NCBI GenBank assembly: GCA_963823075.1
Contig: CAWGKE010000002.1
Location: 691,955 to 755,954 of the forward strand
Source: UBA4732 sp963823075
Lineage (GTDB): Bacteria; Planctomycetota; Planctomycetia; Gemmatales; Gemmataceae
DNA length: 64,000 nt
Reading direction: 5' to 3'
The translations under genes and the position numbers were made by a program. This document shows, piece after piece, positions 25,017-35,798 of this stretch; positions within the stretch are counted from its first letter, which is position 1; the number at the start of each line of letters is the position of its first letter. The notes beneath the pieces were generated by a model. That model made no database searches. It was not told the DNA's origin and worked only from the letters and a program-made list of their open reading frames with translations.

Positions 25017-26120
25017 ATGATTAAGCTCATGGACCGGCAGCTGATCTTGGGCTTTTTCAAGTCCTATTTCGTCTGCTTGACCAGTATGCTCAGCCTGTAC
25101 GTGGTGGTGGACCTGTTCGCGAACCTCGACGATTTCACGCAGCACCACAAGACGTTTCTCGGCGTCCTGCAGCACGTCTCCGCCTATTACGGCTTCCGCC
25201 TAACGAAAATCTTCGACCAGCTCTGCGAGCCGATCGTGTTGCTGGCGGCCATGTTCACGATCGCGTGGATGCAGCGCTGCAACGAGCAGTTCCCGCTGTT
25301 GTCGGCCGGCGTCTCGACGCGCCGCATCGTGTTCCCGGTGCTGGTGTGCGCGGCCGTCATGCTGAGCCTGGCCATGGTCAATCAGGAACTCGTGATCCCG
25401 CAGGTCGCGGATCGCCTCACCTTCGACAAGGACGACCCGGGCGGCGACAAAGACTTGAGCATCACGGGGAAATGTTATGAGCCGAATGGAATCCACATTG
25501 GAGGAGACAAGGGCAATCGCCGCAAGCAGACGGTGACGGGCTTCGAGTGCGTCATCCCGGATTCGCTGGCCGGCAACATGCTCGTCCTATCGGCGCAGGA
25601 AGCCGTGTACGTTCCCGGTCAGGGGCCGCGCAAGGGCGGCTGGGAGATGACCAACGCCCGCCCCGCGTCCATCGAGCCGTTCGGCGACGGCAAGGTCCTG
25701 GAGGTGATCGACTCCGGCCGCTACTTCCTGCACACGAAGACGGTCGATTTCGAGTCGCTGACGCGCAACGCCAACTGGTACCAGCTGGCCTCGACGTGGC
25801 GGATCTACCAGGAGCTGCAGAACCCGGAGTCGGGCCGGCAAGCGGGGATGGCGGTGCTGTTTCACACGCGAATGACGCGGCCGATCCTGGGCCTGGTGCT
25901 GGTGGTGATGGGACTCGGCGTGATCCTGCGCGATCAGAACCGCAACGTCATTATCAGCGCCGGCATGTGCTTGGTGCTGTGCGCCGTCTATTTCGCCAGC
26001 CTGTACGCCTGCAAGATGCTCGGCGACAACGAATTGCTGCCGCCGGCCCTGGCGGCCTGGGCGCCCGTGCTGGTGTATGGACCGCTAGGACTTGTGCTGT
26101 TCGACGCGGTTCACACCTGA
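25017..26120 (+). CDS. LptF/LptG-family LPS-export permease
   Basis: 367 residues. The YjgP/YjgQ fold is visible: TM helices near residues 10-35 (LGFFKSYFVCLTSMLSLYVV), 60-80 and 100-120 (IVFPVLVCAAVMLSLAMVNQ), a central periplasmic beta-jellyroll domain (about 125-275), and three C-terminal helices (MTRPILGLVLVVMGLGVILR, ISAGMCLVLCAVYFASLY, LAAWAPVLVYGPLGLVLF). Signature NQELVIPQVAD ends the third helix. These permeases work with LptB ATPase to extract LPS toward the outer membrane, consistent with lpxA in this window. No lptB or partner permease is adjacent. Confidence 0.88.
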   Translation: MIKLMDRQLILGFFKSYFVCLTSMLSLYVVVDLFANLDDFTQHHKTFLGVLQHVSAYYGFRLTKIFDQLCEPIVLLAAMFTIAWMQRCNEQFPLLSAGVSTRRIVFPVLVCAAVMLSLAMVNQELVIPQVADRLTFDKDDPGGDKDLSITGKCYEPNGIHIGGDKGNRRKQTVTGFECVIPDSLAGNMLVLSAQEAVYVPGQGPRKGGWEMTNARPASIEPFGDGKVLEVIDSGRYFLHTKTVDFESLTRNANWYQLASTWRIYQELQNPESGRQAGMAVLFHTRMTRPILGLVLVVMGLGVILRDQNRNVIISAGMCLVLCAVYFASLYACKMLGDNELLPPALAAWAPVLVYGPLGLVLFDAVHT

Positions 26121-26202
26121 CGGCCTGTTGACGGCGGCCCCGCCAGCGCTCCACAATGACGGCGACCCCTCTCCCGCGATCCCCTGTCCCGGAGACGCCG
26201 CC

Positions 26203-26625
26203 ATGAAATCGCAAACCGACTACCTCGCCATCAATTACCCATCCCGGATGGGTTTTGTGAACATTACCGCCGACGTGCAGGAGTGCGTCCGCAAGAGCGG
26301 CGTGCAGGAAGGGCTGTGCCTCGTCAACTCCATGCACATCACGTCTTCGGTGTTCATCAGCGTGGACGAGCCGGGCCTGCTCGAGGATTTCCAGCACTGG
26401 CTGGAGCAGCTGGCCCCCTTCGACCGCTCGCCGGAGCGATACAAGCACAACCGTACCGGCGAGGCCAACGCCGACGCCCACCTCAAGCGCCAGATCCTCG
26501 GCCGCCAGGTGGTGCTGGCGATCACCGTGGGCCAGCTCGATTTCGGCCCGTGGGAGCACATCTTTTACGGCGAGTTCGACGGCCGGCGGCCGAAGCGCGT
26601 GCTGGTGAAGATCATCGGCGAGTAA
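26203..26625 (+). CDS. yjbQ: YjbQ/UPF0047-family protein
   Basis: 140 residues from MKSQTDYLAINYPSRMGFVN. The family core is complete: QEGLCLVNSMHITSSVFISV, RYKHNRTGEANADAHLKRQI (a His-rich active-site-like cluster), and ITVGQLDFGPWEHIFYGEFD ending with a short RVLVKIIGE strand. Family members are small trimeric proteins, some with weak secondary thiamine-phosphate synthase activity; the true role is unclear. It lies just upstream of rsgA (61 bases), likely cotranscribed. Confidence 0.9.
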   Translation: MKSQTDYLAINYPSRMGFVNITADVQECVRKSGVQEGLCLVNSMHITSSVFISVDEPGLLEDFQHWLEQLAPFDRSPERYKHNRTGEANADAHLKRQILGRQVVLAITVGQLDFGPWEHIFYGEFDGRRPKRVLVKIIGE

Positions 26626-26686
26626 AATGAGATCGCGTTACCGGCCCGAAGCGCAAGCGACGGATTCGACCAACAAGCGGTGCTTC

Positions 26687-27865
26687 ATGGCGAAGAAGAA
26701 GAAAGTCCGCGTCGATCTGCGGAAGAACCGCTCCAACCCGCCGCGCCCGCGGCAGTGGACGCGCGGCTTTCAGGAACACGGCTTCGAGGAAGACGCGACG
26801 GCCAACGCCGAGCGCATTCGCGCCAAGGGCGATCTCTCACGGCGCCGCACGATCATCCAGGACGAAACGCCGCCCGGCGAGGCCGGCCGCGAACGCGACG
26901 CGATGCCGGCCGCGGACGCGACGGCCGCCTTGCCGGGCCGCGTGCTGCGCGTGCATGGGCTTTACAGCGTCGTACAGACGGACGACGGCCGGCAATTCCG
27001 CTGCGTGGTGCGGCGGGTGCTGCGCACGCTGGCCACCGATGAACGCAGCATCGTGACGACCGGCGACCGCGTCTGGTTCCTCCCCGCCGGGCCGGAAGTC
27101 GTCGCGGACGCCGGCGGCGGGCCGGACGCGGCGACCGTCGAGGGCGTGATCGAGCGCGTCGAAGCCCGGCACGGCCTGCTGACGCGCGCCTCGCGCGGCC
27201 GGGAACACGTGCAGGTCGCCAACGTCGATCAGGTGGTTTTCGTCGTGTCGCTCGTCGAGCCGGACCTCAAACCGCACCTGATCGACCGCTACCTCGCCAG
27301 CGCCGAGCAGGGCGGGATTCGCCCCATTCTCTGTCTGAACAAAGCGGACCTCGTCGATCCGGTGGATTACCAGGCGCTGGTCGGCCTCTACAGCCAGCTC
27401 GGAGTGGAAACGTTCCTGGCGAGCGCCGCGACGGGGGCGGGAGTTGAACGGCTGCGGCGCCGGCTGCGCGACCGGGAGACGGTGTTTTCGGGCCAGAGCG
27501 GCGTGGGCAAGTCGTCGCTGCTGAACGTGATTCAACCGGAGCTGGGGCTGCGGGTGCGCGAGGTCGGCGGCAACCAGAAGGGCCGGCACACGACGACGAC
27601 GGCCGAGCTGATCCGCCTGGACTTCGGCGGCTGGGTGGTGGACACGCCCGGCGTGCGCCAATTCGGCCTGTGGGACGTGATTCCAGAGGAAGTGGAGGGC
27701 TTTTTTGCCGAATTCCGGCCGTTCGTGGCGCGGTGCGGCTTCCCCGACTGCACGCACACCCATGAGGACCGTTGCGCCGTCAAGCACGCCGTCGCCCGGC
27801 GGTGGATCGCCGAGTCGCGCTACACGAGCTATCTCGGACTGTTCGCGGGGGACGGGGCAAGCTAA
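26687..27865 (+). CDS. rsgA: ribosome small-subunit biogenesis GTPase RsgA
   Basis: 392 residues from MAKKKKVRVDLRKNRSNPPR; the upstream ATG at 26627 adds an unconserved leader. RsgA is a circularly permuted GTPase that helps mature the 30S subunit. The OB-fold (GRVLRVHGLYSVVQTDDGRQ) is followed by the permuted motifs G4 LCLNKADLVD, G1 GQSGVGKSSLLN, the switch region KGRHTTTTAE and G3 DTPGVRQF. The C-terminal zinc-binding knuckle follows (CGFPDCTHTHEDRCAV). The basic N-terminal extension of ~75 residues is unusual compared with E. coli but plausible for ribosome binding. Confidence 0.93.
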   Translation: MAKKKKVRVDLRKNRSNPPRPRQWTRGFQEHGFEEDATANAERIRAKGDLSRRRTIIQDETPPGEAGRERDAMPAADATAALPGRVLRVHGLYSVVQTDDGRQFRCVVRRVLRTLATDERSIVTTGDRVWFLPAGPEVVADAGGGPDAATVEGVIERVEARHGLLTRASRGREHVQVANVDQVVFVVSLVEPDLKPHLIDRYLASAEQGGIRPILCLNKADLVDPVDYQALVGLYSQLGVETFLASAATGAGVERLRRRLRDRETVFSGQSGVGKSSLLNVIQPELGLRVREVGGNQKGRHTTTTAELIRLDFGGWVVDTPGVRQFGLWDVIPEEVEGFFAEFRPFVARCGFPDCTHTHEDRCAVKHAVARRWIAESRYTSYLGLFAGDGAS

Positions 27866-27867
27866 GA

Positions 27868-27930
27868 GGCGAGCGGCGCGGCGTAAGCCCGCCGGTCAAG
27901 AACCGGCGGGCTTACGCCGCGCCGCTCGCC
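27868..27930. terminator. family-B perfect palindrome between convergent rsgA and MacB permease
   Basis: 29-base perfectly complementary arms (27868-27896 and 27902-27930; GGCGAGCGGCGCGGCGTAAG at the start) with a 5-base loop TCAAG. It sits exactly between two convergent stop codons, so it can serve as a bidirectional terminator even without a long T-run. It belongs to the same family as the copies inside the pfa genes. Confidence 0.75.
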
Positions 27931-27934
27931 CCTG

Positions 27935-29337
27935 CTATTCGTAGCGCAGCGCGTCGATGGGATCGAGCCGCGACGCTTTCCACGCAGGATAGAATCCGAA
28001 GATCAGGCCGACCGCGGCCGAGACGCCGACGGCGGCGAAGATGGTTTCCAGCGACATGGCCACCGGCCAGTGCATGAAGTACCAGACGCCGATCGACGAC
28101 AGCCGACCCAGGGCGACGCCGATGAATCCGCCCATCAGGCACATCACCGCCGCCTCCACCAGGAACTGCACCAGGATGTCGCGCGGCCGGGCGCCGACCG
28201 CCATGCGCAGGCCGATCTCGCGCGTCCGCTCCGTCACCGACACCAGCATGATCGCCATCACGAACACGCCGCCCACCAGCAGCGCGATGCCCGCCACCAC
28301 GAGCAGCAGGATGCCCATCAGGTCGCTGGTCGAGGACGCTGTCTTGGTGATTTCGGTCATATCGCGGATCTGAAAATCGTCCGACTGACCCTTGTTGAGG
28401 TGGTGCCGCTCCCGCAGCAGAGCCGTCACCTGATCCTTGGCCGCCTCGATCTCCTCCGCGGAACGCACCTGGACCATGATCTGATCGACGTTGATAAAGC
28501 GAACCGGCAACGGCGTGTCGGCCGCCTGCGTGGTCGAGGGCGTCGGGAACAGGCTGGTGTAGTCGGTGTAGGGATAGCGGCTGGCGGCGCTGTTCTGCGG
28601 CGGGGCCGCCCCCGTCGTCGAGGAGGCGCTCGCGCCCGCCTGGGCGGTCTGGGCCGACTGGCTGGACAGCTTGAACTTCACCGTCGTCCACGGCATCAGG
28701 ATCGTGTCGTCCTGATCCATGCCCAGCATGTTGGCGCCCTTGGGGCTGAGAACGCCGACCACCTCGAACGGGGTGTTGTTGATCCGGATCGTCTGGTGGA
28801 CCGGGGATTGACCCGCGTCGAACAATTGCTTGGCCACGGTCTGGCCGATGAGACAGACCTGATGCTCGCTGACGACGTCCTGATCGCTGAACGGCAGGCC
28901 GTCGGTGAGGCTGGTCCAGTTGCGCAGCAGCAGGAAGTCCGGCGTGGTGCCGTAGATGGCGCTGGGCTGCCAGTTCTTGCCGTTGTTCTTGTTGACGACT
29001 TGCATCCGGACGCGAAACAGCGGCGCGACGGCCATGACCGAGGGGCAGCGCGTGGCGTCGTCCAGGGCGTCGGCGTCGCTGGGGGTCAGGGTGACGGCCC
29101 CGCCGGCGCCGGTGCTGACGCCCTGGGCGTTCTGCGCACGGGGAGGACCAGCAGGATGTTCGATCCCATGCTGGTGATGGTGTCCTGCATCGACTTGGAG
29201 GCGCCCTGACCGATCTCGCGGATGGCGATGACGGCGGCGACGCCCATGATGACGCCGAGCGTCGTCAGGATTGTCCGCATGGGGTTGCGGGTCAGGGCCT
29301 TGGTCGCCATGCCGAGGGCGCGAAAGAAGTAACGCAT
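27935..29337 (-). CDS. MacB-type ABC transporter permease (one frameshift)
   Basis: The start is MRYFFRALGMATKALTRNPM at 29337. TM1 covers about residues 20-42, then the periplasmic MacB core domain to about 330, then three C-terminal TM helices (LLLVVAGIALLVGGVFVMAI, FLVEAAVMCLMGGFIGVAL, IFAAVGVSAAVGLIFGFYPA), with the cytosolic TREIGLRMAVGARPRDIL loop and the end AWKASRLDPIDALRYE. The frame must change near 29142 (CTCCCCGTG for CTCCCCGGTG) to join the two parts; one missing G. It is the last gene of the adaptor-fusion-ATPase-permease operon and lies 91 bases after the ATPase, separated by a palindrome. It forms the exporter with the ATPase at 29429. Confidence 0.87.
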
Positions 29338-29356
29338 GAGTATCGGTTCCATTTTC

Positions 29357-29419
29357 GGCGAGCGGCCGACGTGAGCCGGCTGATAAAGTGCATCAGCCGG
29401 CTCACGCCGGCCGCTCGCC
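29357..29419. repeat. family-B palindrome between MacB ATPase and permease genes
   Basis: 28-base arms (29357-29384, 29392-29419) with a single mismatch and a 7-base loop. The arms begin GGCGAGCGGCCGACGTGAGC. It lies within an operon, so it may be an mRNA stabiliser or attenuator between the ATPase and permease cistrons rather than a full terminator. Confidence 0.7.
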
Positions 29420-29428
29420 GGTGTGTGT

Positions 29429-30229
<801 letters not shown>

Positions 30230-30233
<4 letters not shown>

Positions 30234-32377
30234 TTGTCGTCCTTGATGATCTTGGGGCGGAAGACCGGAGGTGGGGCGAAGGGGTTCTTCGCGCCGTCGC
30301 CGCCCTTGGCCGCACTTTCGCCGGTAACGAGCGGCGTGCCCTCGTCCAGCGCGTCGCCCTCCTTGACGCTAACCACTTCGGTGCTGCTCTCGTCGCTCAA
30401 TCCGGTCGTGACCCGGATGGGCCGGACGAATTCCTTGTCCTGCACCCACACGACGCCGCGAGACCTGTCTTGCGCGCCGCCGGCCGATTTCCGCCGAAGT
30501 GATGCTTCATAGCCGTCCCGGTACTCCGGCGCCACCCGATCCAGCTGCGGCCGCCACCGCAGGGCCGCGTTGGGGACGGACAGCGCGTTCTTCGCCTCGG
30601 CGACGGCGAACGTCACGTTCGCGGTGAGGTAGGGCAGCAATTCCCGTTCAGCCGCCTGCGCCGCTTTCCCCTTCACCGCGGCGGGCAGCGCCGGGTTATC
30701 GGTTTCCACCACGACGGTGTAGGTGACGACGTTCTGGGTCACGGAGGCGTTGAGACGGACCTGCGACACCGTGCCGCGATAGACCTTTCCCGGCCGCGCG
30801 TCCACGGTAAACGTCACGTCCTGGCCGGGGTGGATGTTGCCTATATCCGCCTCGTTGACGGAGACCCAGATCTGCATCTTCGTCAGGTCCTTGGCCAGCA
30901 GGAAGAGGCTGGGGGCGCTCAGGCTGGCCACGACCGTCTGCCCGACGTTGACGCGGCGGTCGATGACGACGCCATCTATCGGCGACGTGATGGTGCAATA
31001 GTCGAGGTTTAGTTCGGCCTCCTTAAGGGCGGCCTCGGCCTGGGCGACGGCCGCCTCTTGGACGTCGCACTCGGCGGCGGCGACCTCATACGCGGCTTTG
31101 TCTCCGGACAGCTGCGCCTGCGGAATCGCCGCGGGATTGTCCTTTTCGCGTTGGTAGACGTCCAGCAAGGCGTTGCGGCCGACCTCCGCTTTCTTCAGGG
31201 CGGCTTTGGCGCCCGCAAGGGCGGCCTTCGCCTGATTCAGGCGCACCTGGTAGTTCGTCGAGTCGATCACCGCCAGCACCTGCCCCTTTTTGACCGAGGT
31301 GCTGTAATCCACGACCGGCCCGTCGGGTTTGGCAGGGTCGGCGGGGCCGAACTTTTGAATCAGCCCGGTGACCTGGGCGCCGACGTCGATCACCTCCTCC
31401 GGCTCCACCGTTCCCGCGGCGTTCACCGTCGCCGCAAGGTTTTTGCGCGCGACCGGTTCGGTTCGGTAGATGCGCCCGCCGTCAGTCGGCTTGGCGTCTT
31501 CCGCTTGATGGCTCATCTCGCGGACCTGGAAATCGTCCAAATCGCCAAATCGCAAGTGATGCCGCTCGCGCAGCAACTCCGTGATCTCTTTCTTGGCTGA
31601 CTCGATCTCTTCCTGGGAGCGGACTTGCACCAGGATTTGATCGACGCTCACAAACCGGGTCGGCGCCGGCGCGTCGGCGGCTTCCGTGACGGCGGGGGCG
31701 GCGACCTGCCGTGCGGCCGCGGCCGACTTGCCGGCCAGCTTGAATTTGACCGTCGTCCACGGCATCAGGATCGTGTCGTCCTGGTCCTGGCCGAGCATGT
31801 TCTCGCCCTTGGCGCTTAGTACGCCGAGCACCTTGAACGGCTTGTTGTTGATGCGGACCTCCTCGCCGACCGGCGACTCGTAGTCCGTGATGTCGTTGCC
31901 GGGCCCGATCTTGTCGAACAGCTGCTTAACGACGGTCTGGCCCAAGACGCAGACCTGCGTCTGGCCGGCCACGTCCTGGTCGCTGAACGGCAGGCCGTCA
32001 ATGAGGCTGGTCCAGTTGCGCAAGAGGAGGAAGTCTGGCGTCGTACCGTACGTCGTGCTGGGCTGCCACCTTCTGTTGCCGTAACTCACCAGCGGCCGGA
32101 CGCGGACGATCGGGGCGGTCGTAAGGACGGAGGGGCAGTGGTTGGCGTCGTCCAGAACGGCGGCCGCGTCATCCGGGGTAAGCGGGCCGGCGGCGCCAGC
32201 AATGACGCCGAAGCTGCCGGCGGTTCCTGGAACTACTAGCAGGATCGGCGAATGGCGGCCGGGTTTGCCGTCGGCCGGTCGTGGTTCATCCGCCTTCACG
32301 GCTCCGCCGGCGGCCAGGATCAGCGCGGCCGGAGCCAGGATTCGGAGCATAAACGGATGGAACAAGGGCATCTTCAT
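30230..32377 (-). CDS. fusion of a MacB periplasmic core domain with a MacA/HlyD-type adaptor
   Basis: 715 residues from MKMPLFHPFMLRILAPAALI (32377). Residues 8-29 are a signal peptide or anchor. Residues ~45-293 align closely with the periplasmic core domain of the neighbouring permease (shared TTPDFLLLRNWTSL, DGLPFSDQDV, DDTILMPWTTVKFKL, RERHHL), but TM1 and the three C-terminal TM helices are absent. At ~303 the sequence switches to YRTEPVARKNLAATVNAAGT, exactly where the soluble part of the upstream adaptor begins. A complete adaptor follows: lipoyl halves (EEVIDVGAQVTG, ITSPIDGVVIDRRVNVGQTV), an alpha-hairpin (375-465), a beta-barrel (QIWVSVNEADIGNIHPGQDV) and a membrane-proximal domain (NALSVPNAALRWRP). 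The frame is uninterrupted. It lies between the first adaptor and the ATPase in the same operon. Confidence 0.85.
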
Positions 32378-32424
32378 GGGGTTGTCCACCTCGACATTCG
32401 GACGCCCGACATAAGACCGACCGA

Positions 32425-32482
32425 CCGACCTGCAGCGCGGGCGAGGGATTGGAGTCAATCCCTCGCCCGCGCTGCAGGTCGG
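32425..32482. repeat. 27-base perfect hairpin between the two adaptor genes
   Basis: Arms 32425-32451 and 32456-32482 (starting CCGACCTGCAGCGCGGGCGA) are perfectly complementary with a 4-base loop GAGT. It lies in the 130-base gap between the first adaptor gene and the fusion gene and should form an extremely stable stem in the mRNA. It may partially terminate or set an expression ratio. The sequence differs from families A and B. Confidence 0.75.
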
Positions 32483-32507
32483 TTCGAGGCGTGTTGTCGG
32501 GCGCCCC

Positions 32508-34151
32508 TTACTGGTCGTCCTTCTTCTTCTGCTGCTGCGGCCGGAAGATCGGCGGCGGCGCGAACGGGTTCGTCGTGGCGGAGGCGCCGCGGCCCTGGTT
32601 CTCGCCGGTCACCAGCTCCGTCCCCACATCCAGCGAGTCGTCCTCATGAACCTTCACCACGTCCACCACTTCCGTCATCACGCCGTCGGTCAGGCCGGTC
32701 GTCAACGTGATCGGCTGCACGTACCGCGCCGCTCTGTTTCCAGACGGTGCCGTGGCTCAGACCGCCGCCCTCGTGGTCGGGGGCCGGCTTCTTGTCCGGG
32801 CTGCCCGCGCCGCTCCGGTCCTTGGCGGGCCTGTCGGGCTTGGCGCCGGGGCTGGGAGTCGAGGCGTCGTCGGCCGGCGCCTGCGGCCCCTTCTTGTGCA
32901 GCGAGTCTTCGTATTCCTTGCGGTATTCCGGCGCCACCTGATCCAGCTGCGGCCGCCACCGCAGGGCGGCGTTGGGGACCAGCAGGGCGTTCTCCCGTTG
33001 ATCGACGTGGAAGGTCAGGTTGGCCGTCAGGTACGGCAGCAGCTCCAACTCGGTCTGAAGGCTCTTTGCGCCCGTCCGGGTCGAGACGGTCGTCGCGGTC
33101 TTGCTGGGCAGCACTCGGTTGGTTGTGGACACAACCACGGTGTAGGTGACGACGTTCTGCGTCATCGTCGCGTTCAGGCGGATCTGCGACACCTTGCCGT
33201 GGTACACCTTGCCCGGCCGGGCGTCCACGGTGAACGTCACGTCCTGGCCCAGGTGGACGTTGCCGATGTCGGCCTCGTTCACCGCGACCCAGATTTCCAG
33301 CCGCGTCAGGTCCTTGGCCAGCAGGAAAAGGCTGGGCGCACTCAGGCTGGCGACGACCGTTTGACCCACGTTGACGCGACGATCGACGATGACGCCGTTC
33401 ACCGGCGCCGTGATCGTGCAGTAGTCGAGGTTGGTCTGGGCTTCGTCCAGGTTGGCCTGGGCCTGCTTCACACTGGCCTTGGCCTGGGCGATGGCCGCAT
33501 CCTGGACTTTGGTGTCCGCGACGGCGACGTCATACGCCCCCTTGTCCGTCACGACCGTCTGCTGGGGGATCGCCCCCGGCGAACTTTTGTCGCGCATGTA
33601 GGTGTCGAGCAAGGCGTCGCGGTTGGCCTGCGACTTGGCGAGGTTCGCCTGGCGCTGGCCAGGGCGGCGTTGGCGGTGGCCAGGGCGGAGGTGGCCTGAT
33701 CCCGGTGCGTCTGGTAGATCCTCGGGTCGATCTCGGCCAGGATGGTGCCCTTCGTCACCTCGGTGCAGTAGTCGATTTCCTTCTGCGGGCTGCCGGTGAG
33801 GAGAGCGCTCGCCGCCAGCAGCGCCCCTTGTTGCGGCGACGTACCCGCCAATCCGAGCGTGCTGGCGCTGTACACGGCGCCCGACGGGTCCGCGGGATCC
33901 TTGCCGAACTGAAGGATTTGGCCCTGCACCTGGGCGCCGACGTCGATCACCTCCTCCGGCTCGATGGTCCCGGTGGCGGTGATGGTGGCGTCGAGGTTTT
34001 TCCGCACGACGGGTTCCGTGCGGTAGTTCGGGCCGGAGTTTCCGTTCGCCGAAACCCACCAGAGATACCCACCGCCTCCCAGGACCGCCAGGACGAAGGC
34101 CAGCAGCAGGATGGTTCGGAATGAGGACAAAAACCGGAAGAAGGACTTCAT
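32508..34151 (-). CDS. MacA/HlyD-type periplasmic adaptor (two frameshifts)
   Basis: It starts at 34151 (MKSFFRFLSSFRTILLLAFV), with one TM anchor at residues 10-32, then NYRTEPVVRKNLDATITATG and the first lipoyl half IEPEEVIDVGAQVQGQ. Frame changes near 33660 and near 32730 are needed to read QANLAKSQANRDALLD (alpha-hairpin), ITAPVNGVIVDRRVNVGQTV (second lipoyl half), WVAVNEADIGNVHLGQDVTF (barrel), NALLVPNAALRWRP, a Pro/Lys-rich linker, and the end VQPITLTTGLTDGVMTEVVD ... FRPQQQKKKDDQ. Joined length is about 547 residues. It bridges the inner-membrane MacB pump and an outer-membrane duct. It is the first gene of the export operon and a close paralogue of the adaptor half of the next gene. 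Confidence 0.83.
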
Positions 34152-34268
34152 GGAATACCCTCGGAAGAACGGCCGGGGCCGGCCAGGAGGACAGTCGGGG
34201 TTGCAGGCGATCGCGGGACCGAAAGGCATCGTTGGCGGGATGCACAAGGGCCGGAATGACTTTCACAC

Positions 34269-34297
34269 ATCCTAAGCGCCCGCCTGCTTCCCTGCAA
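34269..34297 (-). promoter_or_regulatory. candidate sigma-70-type promoter for the export operon
   Basis: On the minus strand TTGCAG (34297-34292) and TAGGAT (34274-34269) are 17 bases apart, about 120 bases upstream of the adaptor ATG at 34151. It lies in the otherwise featureless gap between pyrC and the adaptor gene. Motif match only. Confidence 0.4.
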
Positions 34298-34436
34298 CCA
34301 CAAACAGGACGCCCGGAGGGGGTGTTCTTGCGCCGCCCGACGACGCGCAAACGGATGCTCACCGGCTGCGGAACATCCGTCGGAGGCAAGGTTGTCAACC
34401 CCGGCAAACGGAGCAGGTCGCTCGATCGGGGCGGAT

Positions 34437-35733
34437 TTATCGCGCCGCGGAAGCGGCACGCTCGAACTTGACCACGCCGCCCACCAGCACCGTCTCGGCC
34501 CGGCCGCGCACCTTCCAGCCCGCGATACGGGCAGTTGCGGCTCTTCGACCGGAACTGGCTGGGGTCGATGGTCCACTCGGCCGCCGGGTCGATGACGGTC
34601 ACGTCGGCGACGGCCCCCGGTTTGAGCGTGCCGCGGTCGATGCCCAGCACCTTGGCCGGGTTGACCGTCAATTTCTCGATCAGCTGCGGCCAGGTCAGAC
34701 GGTTCGTCTCGATCAGGGCGCGGACGCAGACCGGCAGCAGCGTCTCCAGGCCGATGATGCCGTTGGGCGCCTGGTCCAGCTCGCGCATCTTCTTTTCCGG
34801 CGCGTGCGGCGCGTGGTCGGTGGCGATCACCTCCAGCGTGCCGTCGCCGAGTCCTTCCAGAATGGCCTGCACGTCCTCGTCGGTGCGCAGCGGCGGCGCC
34901 ATCTTGTAATTGCTGTCGAAGGTGCGCAGGCAGGCGTCGGTGAGCGTGAAGTGGTGCGGGCACGCTTCGCCGGTAACGCGCACGCCGCGCCGTTTGCCGC
35001 GGCGGATCAGCTCGACGCTGCCGGCCGTAGAGACGTGGAGAATGTGAACGCGGGCGCCGGTCAGCTCCGCCAGCGCGATCTCGCGGAAGACCATCACCTC
35101 TTCGGCGGCGGCGGGCAAACCGCGCAGGCCGAGCCTCATGCTCTCGAAGCCCTCGTTCATGACGCCGCCCTTCGTCAGGTCGAGGTCTTCGGCGTGGCTC
35201 AGCACGGCCTTGTCGAACATCTTGCAGTATTCCATGGCCCGCCGCATGATCTCGGCGCTGACGACCGGCGAGCCGTCGTCGGTGAAGGCGACGGCGCCGC
35301 CCTGGACAAGTCCGCCGATCTCGGCCAACTCCTGTCCGCCGCGGCCCTTGGTGATGGCGCCGATGGGGAAGACGTTGGCGTTGCCGGCCCGCTGCGCCTG
35401 GAGGATGACGAACTCGGCCGCGGCCTGGCTGTCGAGGGCCGGCTCCGTGTTCGGCATGCAGGCCACGGACGTGACGCCGCCGGCCAAGGCGGCCGCCGTG
35501 CCGGTAGCGATGGTTTCGTCCTCCTCGCGGCCCGGTTCGCGGAGGTGGACGTGCATGTCGATCAGGCCGGGGCAGACGATCTTGCCCGCGGCGTCGAGCG
35601 TGCGGTCGGCCTGAACCTGCGGGTGCGGCCCGACGCCGAGGACGCGATCGCCGCGGACCCACAGGTCGGCGACCTGATCGAGGTTCTGCGACGGGTCGAT
35701 GACCCGGCCGTTGCTGATGCGGAGAGTGGTCAT
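34437..35733 (-). CDS. pyrC: dihydroorotase (one frameshift near the C-terminus)
   Basis: It starts at 35733 (MTTLRISNGRVIDPSQNLDQ). Dihydroorotase closes carbamoyl aspartate in pyrimidine synthesis. The metal site DMHVHLREPG, the GGVTSVACMPNT segment, VHILHVSTAGSVELI, GEACPHHFTL, the catalytic EVIATDHAPH and NGIIGLETLLPV are all present, typical of the type I bacterial enzyme (~430 residues). Near 34520 one extra base (GGG for GG) shifts the frame; corrected, the end reads YRGWKVRGRAETVLVGGVVK and stops at 34437. Uncorrected, the frame runs on into the adaptor gene, an artefact. It is divergent from the glycosyltransferase at 35799. Confidence 0.92.
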
Positions 35734-35798
35734 GGAGGGTATTCTAGTGAACGCGGGCCGCCTTTGACGCATCGCTATTCGGAGGAACGCCGGACTTC

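Noticed and set aside
32644..35772. Single dihydroorotase-adaptor fusion of about 1040 residues
   Set aside because: The middle (from about 34520 to 33660) is meaningless Arg-rich sequence produced by a one-base frameshift; corrected frames give a normal pyrC stop at 34437 and a separate adaptor start at 34151.
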